A model generated the notes under the pieces. That model saw only the letters and a program-made list of their open reading frames with translations. It had not been told where the DNA came from and ran no database searches. Shown here in pieces: positions 28,421 through 36,234 of a DNA stretch of 64,000 bases; position 1 is the first letter of the stretch; each line of letters starts with the position of its first letter. Origin of the DNA: Arenibacter certesii DSM 19833 (GTDB taxonomy: Bacteria > Bacteroidota > Bacteroidia > Flavobacteriales > Flavobacteriaceae); assembly GCF_000429545.1 (NCBI RefSeq), contig NZ_AUCB01000020.1, positions 29,415 through 93,414 of the forward strand, in the 5' to 3' direction. Position numbers and translations under genes: made by a program.

Positions 28421-29263
28421 CTATTGGTTACGGTATCGTTCATAAGCTGCTCTTAATTTAGCATCATATTTATTCTGCTTGTACCCCGGCCCATTATAGC
28501 CATGGGCAAAATTGGCCCAATTCTTTTCTTTTAACCAATTGGTCAACGTTTTGCCCCTAAAACGGTTTAGGGATATAAATTTCCCAAAGGCGACTAATTG
28601 TTCTCGTTCGTGCTCTTGCATCTTTAAGACAAATTCGTTTATTGAGGCATAGCCCAAGTTTTCATAATGGTATCCCATAATTTGAAAGGCTCCCCAAGAA
28701 GCCGAGCTGTATGCCGCATCGGCTACCTCAGGAAGGTCTGATATTTCAATAGCTTTTTGCAATCGGGAATATTCCCCAGAACCACCCTTGTAATATTTTC
28801 TTGTCCATTTTTCGTACAACACCTCTTTTGTTTTATCATTATAGAAATCTTGGGCGTTAAGACCCCGTTTTTTCAACTCCCGCCAAAACACGTGACCCTC
28901 AAATAAAATGACTGCTCTTCCGTCTACCAAAAAACCCTTTCCTCTGCTCTCTACCGAGTTCACGGCCTTGACCGCAGGGAGTTCTAGACCGTAATGATCT
29001 GCAAAATCTTGAAGATCTTGTTCTGACAATAACTTGGAGTTAAAGTTGGTGAACAGGTTTTTCTTTTCTACCAATTTGGCCCAGGTTTTTAACCCAACCA
29101 TACCATCAACAACCAGTTCGTTTTCCTTCTGGAATTCCAAAATAGCTAGATGGGTATCCCTACCAAAAAACTGGGAGACATAAACCTCATACCCCAAGAT
29201 GTTTAAAACTTCCTCGAGGAGAAATACTTCAGGGCCGCGGGAACGATATTTTAGTGTTTTCAT
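28421..29263 (-). CDS. Endolysin-like N-acetylmuramidase with peptidoglycan-binding domain
   Basis: 280 residues. Residues about 5-65 match a PG_binding_1 domain (LKYRSRGPEV, then AILEFQKEN and VDGMVGLKTW). Residues about 90-275 match the phage-type N-acetylmuramidase family: SVESRGKGFL with the candidate catalytic Glu105, LFEGHVFWREL at 120-130, then SWGAFQIMG and FAHGYNGPGY. These enzymes cut the glycan backbone of peptidoglycan. No signal peptide is visible, as in phage endolysins or toxins exported by another machine. It lies on the same strand as, and about 600 bp upstream of, the large-protein operon, so a shared role is possible but not shown. An isolated prophage remnant gene is the alternative. 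Confidence 0.88.
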   Translation of the reverse strand: MKTLKYRSRGPEVFLLEEVLNILGYEVYVSQFFGRDTHLAILEFQKENELVVDGMVGLKTWAKLVEKKNLFTNFNSKLLSEQDLQDFADHYGLELPAVKAVNSVESRGKGFLVDGRAVILFEGHVFWRELKKRGLNAQDFYNDKTKEVLYEKWTRKYYKGGSGEYSRLQKAIEISDLPEVADAAYSSASWGAFQIMGYHYENLGYASINEFVLKMQEHEREQLVAFGKFISLNRFRGKTLTNWLKEKNWANFAHGYNGPGYKQNKYDAKLRAAYERYRNQ

Positions 29264-29602
29264 TTGGTCTTTGTTTTAAGGGGGGACGTTATATAATTTG
29301 ATTTTGGGAAAAGAGTATTAGGTGATGATTTTTTAATGACTCATGACGTTCACTATGAACTTGATATTTGTTCTCCATAATTGGCATGCAGTATTAGCAA
29401 TAATTGGTGATAACATTTAAATTTTAAAGGGAGATCCCGGATATTTAATGCCCTATCACAATATAAATACCTTTAACAACACATTGAAAAATCCTGAATT
29501 AGTTTCAATGAGTGTCATCACCTAGCCTTATAATTTCAAATAATTCCTCTAAACCAGATTTACAACGGTAGGCATTCTAACGGAAACTGTTTTTGCTCCC
29601 GC
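29264..29602. other. Intergenic region, nothing recognised
   Basis: 339 bases upstream of the muramidase start. No promoter match, stable hairpin or short gene was found. Confidence 0.4.
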
Positions 29603-29993
29603 CTACCTTGCGGCGGCTATTGCCCATTGTTCATAGGCTGCATGCACCAACCAGCTACGTTCAGAGTTCACAATTACTCCTCTCGTGATAACCAGTTCCC
29701 TCTCTTCCAGAATTACATTTACTGCTCCAAATTCTACTCCTTCTATCCCAATAGTTCCAACTTCAGTGGTACCATCCCTTAACAATCTTGTGAAAAATCT
29801 GGAAAGTCGGGATGTAGCCCTGCCCTACAAGTCCAGGCGAAACTGCTAATGCACCGCGAATTACAGAAGCTCCGGCACTTGTTCCATCTGAAGGAAGTAA
29901 ATTAACAAGGATGTCAATAATTTCTAACCGCTCCAATACTTCTACCATTCCTGAAGCCACAACATCCCTATTTCTGGAATATTCCCCTTGCAT
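29603..29993 (-). pseudogene. Frameshifted gene remnant, family unrecognised
   Basis: Two overlapping minus-strand frames (29763-29993 and 29603-29785) read as parts of one protein. The first ends GLVGQGYIPT and then runs into a short unlikely tail. The second frame continues with RFFTRLLRDGTTEVG and a Val/Gly-rich stretch. A one-base indel near 29785-29815 would join them. Upstream in the first frame a stop (TAA) comes soon before RIFLGFYAMQ, so the N-terminus is also missing. The joined sequence of about 130 residues is hydrophobic and Gly-rich, and I do not recognise it. Because no homologue was compared, sequencing error or two tiny genes cannot be excluded. Confidence 0.5.
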
Positions 29994-30451
29994 GGCGTAA
30001 AACCCCAGAAAAATGCGGAGCGGGCAATTGTTTCTTTATTGATGAGATTATTTACCTTATCTTCTTCAAGATAGTTCGTGATCTTTAGTTAGTCGTTGAT
30101 AGACCTAGTTAGAAACTTAAGGGTCAAATGTTTCATATATGGGTACATTATATTCTATTAAAAACCTGTGGGGAATAGGGGGCAAGTTAGAATCAAGGGC
30201 AAAGGAAAATTTTTTATAAATCTTCTTTTTGTTTTTTCTGAAGATGTAATAATACTACAAATAATAATCAATACTCTAGGTCCCATCTCTCTGGAAGGGA
30301 GAAATTGACTTATCCTATGCAAAAAAAGGGACGATTACGCAATGAACCCCTTATTTTACTATGTAATATTTTAAGATAAGCTTATAAAACAATCCCCATT
30401 TTCAGGGATATTAGTATTTTTTATAATAGGACCAGGGGGTTGCTCCTATGG
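29994..30451. other. Intergenic region, nothing recognised
   Basis: 458 AT-rich bases downstream of the LuxR-type gene. No clear terminator hairpin with a T-tract on the minus strand and no repeat longer than about 8 bp was noticed. Confidence 0.4.
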
Positions 30452-31141
30452 TCAGATAAATGCGGCAGCTTTTTTAATTAAGTGTGCTGTATTTTTTACC
30501 TGAAACTTTTCGATTAGATTTTTACGATGTGATACCACGGTATGATTACTTATAAAGAGCATATCCGCAATTTCTTTGGAGGAAAAGCCATTAGCTATAT
30601 GCTCTAGTACCTCTTGTTCCCTTCCTGAAATTTGAAGGCAATTATTGTTGGGAAAAGAAATGTCGTTTAGGCTTTGTGGAACTTGAAAACATTCTTCGAC
30701 CTGTTCCTTAACCGAAACATCGTATATATAATTAACAGCTATTCTCTGAAATTCCATTTGATGTAAATAAATTTCATGCTTTACACAAATTCGTTTTCCC
30801 TCCAAAGTGGCAATATGATATTTTAGTATAAGGGGAGATTGGCTATTGTTAGCAACAAAAAAGTTGTTAAGAAGCTCCATCACATACATTACTTCATCTA
30901 AATCGATCTTTGAAAACCAAAAGCTCCAACCTTCACTCCATAATTTGGGAAGATTATTCGCTAGAATATTTTTACATCCCTGGTTACAATAAAGAAATTG
31001 AGCTTTTTCAATAAGATAAATACCCACCATCAAATTTTTAGAACGCTCACAAACCGCTACAATTTTTGCAATCCTTGTTAGCAATACCTTTTCACAAATG
31101 ATATTGGGATTAAGACAATCGTTTATTTCCGTTACCTTCAT
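30452..31141 (-). CDS. PAS-like/LuxR-type transcriptional regulator
   Basis: 229 residues. The C-terminal 60 are a GerE/LuxR helix-turn-helix: SGREQEVLEHIANGFSSKEIA then ISNHTVVSHRKNLIEKF, with the usual Glu and Gly positions. The N-terminal 150 look like a PAS fold (GIYLIEKAQFLYCNQG...; later GKRICVKHEIYLH), so it probably senses a small ligand or a partner rather than being phosphorylated: no receiver-domain Asp pocket is visible. It is transcribed away from the muramidase side and has 338 bp of free DNA upstream. It could control the neighbouring TIR/CsgG-like genes, which are on the same strand further upstream; this is inference from position. Confidence 0.88.
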   Translation of the reverse strand: MKVTEINDCLNPNIICEKVLLTRIAKIVAVCERSKNLMVGIYLIEKAQFLYCNQGCKNILANNLPKLWSEGWSFWFSKIDLDEVMYVMELLNNFFVANNSQSPLILKYHIATLEGKRICVKHEIYLHQMEFQRIAVNYIYDVSVKEQVEECFQVPQSLNDISFPNNNCLQISGREQEVLEHIANGFSSKEIADMLFISNHTVVSHRKNLIEKFQVKNTAHLIKKAAAFI

Positions 31142-31479
31142 TTTTCTGGGGCGTTTATCTGAAGTTAATCAACATTTATTGTTCTGTAGTATTCAATTGT
31201 GTGTATGGTTATTTTTTTTGTATAAATGAACTCATATATTGATTTATCTACTTTCATTTTTACGGTATAATATCTTACAAGGGTTGGAAATCAGTTTTCT
31301 GTGTTACATCAACTATTCTATGTAGAGGTAAACCAACAACGCTCCCAATAAAATTTCACTTTTCTCAAAATGAAAGAATGGTAAACATCCAGCTTTTTCT
31401 TGTTTATTTGAAGTAACACTTTTGAACATATATCGTTTAAGGACCTTAACTTTTGTCTTCCATATAAAATGCTAACGTT
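31142..31479. other. Intergenic region upstream of the LuxR-type gene
   Basis: 338 AT-rich bases. It must hold the promoter of the regulator, but no exact TAnnTTTG element was found on the minus strand. Confidence 0.4.
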
Positions 31480-31893
31480 TTATCGTACCAAAACAATAGA
31501 CCCTTCGGACGAAGTTAAATTGATACGATTAATGAAATGGTTGGTCTCACTAATGGGTGTCATTTTACCTTTATATTTGACTTTTACATTGTTTGCTCTG
31601 GTAATGGTAAATTCAATATCAAGACCATTAAAGCTTCCGCTTAAGGGGTTACCATCCAATGCCGAATTGTTATCATGCTCCTCTCTCCCATTAAACACAC
31701 CTGACGGCACATTTTTATTGGCATCATTGGGCTGAAGATCCATTCGGTATTCATCATTAGTTCCCTCTACAGGCCATGTAGCATTAAATCCGGGAATAAA
31801 TACAGTTCCACCACCATCGCTTGAGCTACAGCCTACACATGCGAATATAATGATAGCTATAACCATAATTTTAAATAAACTAAGAGTTTTCAT
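31480..31893 (-). CDS. Small lipoprotein of unknown function
   Basis: 137 residues. A signal peptide with lipobox VGC (Cys at residue 22) is followed by SSSDGGG, a flexible tether typical of Bacteroidota surface lipoproteins. The mature part is beta-rich, with Asn/Gly turns (GSFNGLDIEFTI, VKVKYKGKM), and could be a small lipocalin-like or beta-sandwich fold; no family is recognised. It lies 41 bp after the stop of the CsgG/LpoB-like gene on the same strand, so the two are probably co-transcribed and may work together at the outer membrane. Confidence 0.8.
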   Translation of the reverse strand: MKTLSLFKIMVIAIIIFACVGCSSSDGGGTVFIPGFNATWPVEGTNDEYRMDLQPNDANKNVPSGVFNGREEHDNNSALDGNPLSGSFNGLDIEFTITRANNVKVKYKGKMTPISETNHFINRINLTSSEGSIVLVR

Positions 31894-31934
31894 ATCTGTT
31901 GGATTTAAATTATTAATACATATTATCTTCTAAA

Positions 31935-32948
31935 TTATTCACTTATTTCTACCCTAAGATGGGACAGAAACGGATTTATTTTTCCGTGCATAATATCAAT
32001 TTGCCTCTCAAGGTCATCGGTAGTTGTTTTAACACTCTTAAGGATATCGTTCCTTATTTTTTGCTTTTCTTTCTTACCCCCAGTGCTTTCGCCATACTCC
32101 CAAATCGCCAATCTAACCTTGTCCAATTTAAGAATGTAGGTTACGTGTATATCATCTAGAATTCCTTTGAAAATAGCTTCTAGCTCTTGGCCCCTTGGCT
32201 CTTCCCAATATTTTATAAAACCTAAGTGATATTTGGCCCTATTGGCCGTAAGGGTATCAAACACATCATTATAGGCAAATATGGTCTTCCCCAGTTCTTC
32301 AAAGTAATTTTTATCGTCGAAGGCGAATCTGGAAATATCCTGAAATCTATTTTGAACATCCTTCACGCGAACCATATAGGTTGCCAACACCCCTGAAATT
32401 AAATCGTATTGTCTTTTTTTTGCAGCCAAAAGTTCTTTTGCGTGAACAAGATCCACTAAATCTTTCATGAATTTTTTTCGGGTCTGGTTATCCCGTATTA
32501 GCCCCCTGCCTATCAGGATACTCCCTTTTCTCAATATCACTTCGTTTAAACTTTGGAACGTTACCGTAACCTCGTAGACACCGCTATCAATATCATCTTT
32601 AACCTCCCCAAAAATGACCACTCCTGCCCTATTGGCTTCCAGACTATCTTTTGAAGCAATAGGTATTTTTTTGACATCCGAAATTTCCTTTCCTAAGTTT
32701 TGATGGGCCAGCACCCTATTAAAACGCCTTCGTTCTAACACCGTATAAAGTCCTGAATTGATGAGTTCAGTTTCAAAATCGTTGGTCAACATCGTTGCGA
32801 TAGGCTTTAAGGCCACGTCGGAAACGCTAAAATCCCAGACGTAAACTATGGAATCATTTATGTTTAATGGGGGCACTATAGCCTGCGCCTTATTAGACAA
32901 AGCAATTATTAGAAATCCCGTAAAAAACACCAAGACTATATGCTTCAT
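31935..32948 (-). CDS. CsgG/LpoB-like exported protein
   Basis: About 337 residues from the ATG at 32948, chosen because it begins a clean signal peptide (MKHIVLVFFTGFLIIALSN, Ala-x-Ala cleavage). The open frame extends to 33023 but the extra 25 residues are not signal-like. The mature N-terminal half has the CsgG/TolB-N pattern: VYVWDFSV, then MLTNDFETELINSGLYTVLERRRFNRVL, then AGVVIFGEVKD. Those residues form the alpha/beta core of outer-membrane secretion and LpoB-like regulator proteins. No lipobox Cys is present, so it is probably periplasmic. The C-terminal 150 residues are helical. It is placed between a TIR-transmembrane gene (130 bp upstream) and the lipoprotein gene. A role in sensing envelope state for the TIR protein is inference. 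Confidence 0.75.
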   Translation of the reverse strand: MKHIVLVFFTGFLIIALSNKAQAIVPPLNINDSIVYVWDFSVSDVALKPIATMLTNDFETELINSGLYTVLERRRFNRVLAHQNLGKEISDVKKIPIASKDSLEANRAGVVIFGEVKDDIDSGVYEVTVTFQSLNEVILRKGSILIGRGLIRDNQTRKKFMKDLVDLVHAKELLAAKKRQYDLISGVLATYMVRVKDVQNRFQDISRFAFDDKNYFEELGKTIFAYNDVFDTLTANRAKYHLGFIKYWEEPRGQELEAIFKGILDDIHVTYILKLDKVRLAIWEYGESTGGKKEKQKIRNDILKSVKTTTDDLERQIDIMHGKINPFLSHLRVEISE

Positions 32949-33078
32949 TCTATATGGTTTATAGTTCGCAGTTGTACTGCCAACAATCGTCAAGATGCCC
33001 ATATAATGGGAATCTTTGCACAATTGGAATACTTACTAGTGGGGGAACTGGACTATTATGCAAATACAATTGACCAAT

Positions 33079-34209
33079 CTAGTTACACAAGGTTAACTGA
33101 ACATTGTCTTTATTAATCAGTATATCTGTAGCGCATTTATCTAAACCATCATTTATTTCGAAATGATGACTTTTTGCTTTCTTAGTTATCCTTACCGTTA
33201 TGGATATTAGGCCTCTATCGATTATTTCGGCCCTTTTCCCATCTACTAAAACGGTCGCCTGCGCCATGGTGGAGGGGACGATTAATTTTACATCATACTT
33301 AATATTGGATACCGGAACCTCCTCTTTGTCATCTGACACCACTTCTTTATATAATATCGTCTCCGGATTTTCAGCCTCTAAATCCGAAAGTGAATCAGTT
33401 TTTTCACCCTTTACAATTGTACTGTCTAACGGAATCTCCTTTTCATTTCCCGGACCCCATTTGGTTATCGTCTGAAAGGCAGCCACCACTACCAAAAGAA
33501 ATGCAATCAACAGAGCAATTCGTTTAAATATCTTGGTTTTATCTTTTTTTTTGTCCTTTAGACTAGAGCGGTCAACCTCTGCTGGCACTGCATCCCCTAC
33601 AACTTCCTTCTTGTTTTGATTTTCATCATGCACGTCCGACTTCACTTTAACTTCTACGAGTTCATAAAGTTGTTTAAAGTCCGATTTAATGTGTCGGTCG
33701 GTATTAAGGGTATTTATATCCTTTAGGATATGCGTAAGTCGTGCTATATTACCTCTTATCGCTGTATACAGATTAAGATCGTCCGTAACCCCCTGAATAT
33801 TGGAAAGTTCCTTTAATTCCTTAATCTTATTATTCAGGTTTTCGGTCTCATTTTCCCAGTATTTCAACAAATCTAGTCGATCTACTGCTTTTGCAATTTT
33901 GACCTCATCCAATACCACAGGAAAAATACGCTCATAAAAATCACGGTTCTCAAAAATCTGCAGCAACTCGAACATGCAATTCTCGGATCTCAGATATTTG
34001 TTGCTAATGATAAGGATGACATACTTTCCCCGTCCGATCTGCTCCATAAAATCTTTGATCCTACCCTTGTAGCCCAAATCATTCTTATCACGAATAATCC
34101 GTAAGCCTCTCTTTTGAAATTCCTTTTCTACTGCCTCAGCAATTGCTTCACTTTCAGAACCCCAAGCGTATGATATATAAATGGACGGCACATAACTACT
34201 TTTCTGCAT
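33079..34209 (-). CDS. TIR domain protein with membrane anchor and PEGA-like tail
   Basis: 376 residues. The TIR domain is at about 7-130: IYISYAWGSESE at 10-21 (box 1), then KYVILIISNKYLRSENCMFEL at 62-82, with Glu81 in the place of the catalytic Glu of NAD-cleaving TIRs. A basic region then a transmembrane helix at about 230-248 (IALLIAFLLVVVAAF) follows. The remaining 125 residues lie on the far side of the membrane and end in a beta-rich region like a PEGA domain (VLVDGKRAEI; FEINDGLDKC). TIR effectors of bacterial immunity degrade NAD or make cyclic ADP-ribose isomers when triggered. Here an envelope-facing tail could be the sensor. The gene is divergent from another TIR-transmembrane gene across a 594-bp gap. 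Confidence 0.9.
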   Translation of the reverse strand: MQKSSYVPSIYISYAWGSESEAIAEAVEKEFQKRGLRIIRDKNDLGYKGRIKDFMEQIGRGKYVILIISNKYLRSENCMFELLQIFENRDFYERIFPVVLDEVKIAKAVDRLDLLKYWENETENLNNKIKELKELSNIQGVTDDLNLYTAIRGNIARLTHILKDINTLNTDRHIKSDFKQLYELVEVKVKSDVHDENQNKKEVVGDAVPAEVDRSSLKDKKKDKTKIFKRIALLIAFLLVVVAAFQTITKWGPGNEKEIPLDSTIVKGEKTDSLSDLEAENPETILYKEVVSDDKEEVPVSNIKYDVKLIVPSTMAQATVLVDGKRAEIIDRGLISITVRITKKAKSHHFEINDGLDKCATDILINKDNVQLTLCN

Positions 34210-34803
34210 TTACAGAACGTGTATTCCGATTGACGTTTATTCGTCCTTCGGCATCAATCTTTCTTTAAAGTACAATATTTCTTACTTAAGTTACGAAAAA
34301 ATGTGTTTCCTGCAATGAATTTTATGTATTTGGTACTGAGAAATGCACCTTATAATTGTTTGTCAAATTAGGAATTTTAAAAACGTACTGCTTTATTTAC
34401 ATAGGGATGAATTACGATTTTATGAAAAATAGATTTATGGTTCGGATATCTGATATAGATGCAGTAGTTGTTTTGCTTAAATAAGTGGTTTTCGCAACCC
34501 TAAATACCTTTCAAAACCAATCACATAACATCCGAAGACCATTGCCAGTTTTGGAAACCAATGGGTAACCGACTATACATTAAATAGTGCTACTCATACA
34601 TTTATATCCGAATTATGAATAATTCCTTCTTATTTTAATACAAGTTAGATCAACATGAATTAATTTTATTATGGATCCTCCAATAATCTATAAATGGAGA
34701 AAGGTGGTTTAACAAGGGGCTCCCATAAAACCACTATGGAAATGAATGATTTAAGTTCGCCCCACTTGTAGTATTCCCTCGAAAAATAATAAACACTTTT
34801 ATT
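34210..34803. other. Divergent promoter region between two TIR genes
   Basis: 594 AT-rich bases that must carry promoters for both TIR genes. No exact TTG-N19-TAnnTTTG match, palindrome or gene was found by eye. Confidence 0.45.
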
Positions 34804-36030
34804 ATGAGTTTCTCCAATCTCATGGGAAAGAAAGTAAAACCTCGTATTTTCATCTGCTACCGAAGGGGCGGAGAAGGTGCAGGTTTCGGCGGCCGTATTG
34901 CCGATAAATTAGTCAAACATTTTGGAGATAGTCAATGTTTTAGGGACATAGAAGATATTGAAAAAGGAACCGACTTTGTAGAAAGTATTAAACGTGCCAC
35001 CAGCATCTGCGATCTGCTTATTGTAGTCATAGGACCAGATTGGACAAGTATGACGGATGTACATGGAAATATACGGCTACAAGACCCCAATGATTTTGTC
35101 CGCTTGGAAGTAAGTACCGCACTGAAACGTGATATTCGGGTAATGCCTATTTTGGTAGGTGGGGCAAAAGTTCCTTCCGAAGAACAGCTTCCTGACGATT
35201 TAAAAGCGCTAGTAAGAAGACAATCACATGAACTCACGGACCAACGCTGGAATTATGATACGGACGAATTAATACGATCCATTGAAGCAATGGGTATAAA
35301 AGGAATGTCCCCTGAAGAACAGGAGGCCCGAAAAAGAAAACAAAAGATATTTACTGCTGTTGTGCTCACTACCTTCATACTTCTAATTACGGTTGGTATT
35401 GGTTTTATGTTTAAGTCGCAACCAAATGATAAGGATATTAACCGTAGTGGAAATGAACTTTCACCAACTACCGTAGTTATTCCCAAGCAAGAAATCTCAG
35501 CTAAGAAAATTCCAGCTAAGGTTAATAAAAATTTCCAGCCCCTTCCTGTTTCAGATAAAAGTGCATCCGATTATAGTACGGAGATAGGTTCTATAAAAAA
35601 CTCCATTCAATTGGCGTCCAGCTTAGAATCCTTAGCAATGGCTACTTTAGATATTACTCCTTTAGGGCAAGTTTTCATGGGAGATGCCCTGCAGAATTAC
35701 CAAACGGTTCTATCCGAGTATTATCAAATGGGAATTTATAGTCTAAACATTATGGAGGCTCAGACTTTTGGAGATATAGCGGTATTTAAAGAAGGAAATA
35801 AATTAATGGCCGAGGCCGAAGTTCTGGAAATCTGGTCTACACATACGCATAGAACCTCCGATCATTTATGTTTAGTGCATCAACCTTCCCACAATGCACC
35901 GCAGACCGTTTATCTAGAAAAGAAAAATGATAGTTGGTATATTTCCTCCATAATGCAACACAATACTTCCATGCCAACTTCGACACAATGTGGAATGTAT
36001 GATTGTCCACTTTTGGCAGGCCTCCAGTAA
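34804..36030 (+). CDS. TIR domain protein with membrane anchor and IMS-like tail
   Basis: 408 residues. TIR domain at about 12-160: IFICYRRGGEGAGFGGRIADKL at 15-36, LIVVIGPDW at 72-80, and Glu102 in DFVRLEVSTAL at the catalytic Glu position. A transmembrane helix at about 183-203 follows a basic stretch. The C-terminal part (270-408) resembles the IMS-like domain of ARC6 in form (MGIYSLNIMEAQ, a variable beta segment, then DSWYISSI). That resemblance is weak. TIRs of the RRGG-start type are common in bacterial STAND and Cas-like conflict loci. It is divergent from the other TIR gene and ends 204 bp from a convergent SLOG-like fusion gene. Likely a membrane-tethered NAD-targeting effector; activity unproven. 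Confidence 0.88.
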   Translation: MSFSNLMGKKVKPRIFICYRRGGEGAGFGGRIADKLVKHFGDSQCFRDIEDIEKGTDFVESIKRATSICDLLIVVIGPDWTSMTDVHGNIRLQDPNDFVRLEVSTALKRDIRVMPILVGGAKVPSEEQLPDDLKALVRRQSHELTDQRWNYDTDELIRSIEAMGIKGMSPEEQEARKRKQKIFTAVVLTTFILLITVGIGFMFKSQPNDKDINRSGNELSPTTVVIPKQEISAKKIPAKVNKNFQPLPVSDKSASDYSTEIGSIKNSIQLASSLESLAMATLDITPLGQVFMGDALQNYQTVLSEYYQMGIYSLNIMEAQTFGDIAVFKEGNKLMAEAEVLEIWSTHTHRTSDHLCLVHQPSHNAPQTVYLEKKNDSWYISSIMQHNTSMPTSTQCGMYDCPLLAGLQ

Positions 36031-36234
36031 ATAGATCCCACATAAAACGAAAGATTTTTTTTATAGTTAGCCCAATATGATTTTATTTCTATGTAGAAAT
36101 CCAAGGGCCATTGTTGCTAAATCCGGAAAGCGCAGTGAAAGATGTACTATGTATAGGTGGGACATTGAAAATATTGTATTAGCCTAATAACCTCAATACT
36201 TCAGATTCAGGATGAATGAGGTAAGTAGGTTATA

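Noticed and set aside
7245..29263. Idea that the large-protein cluster is a contractile injection system or prophage
   Set aside because: No recognisable sheath, tube, baseplate, spike, AAA+ ATPase, terminase, portal or integrase; only the muramidase is phage-like.
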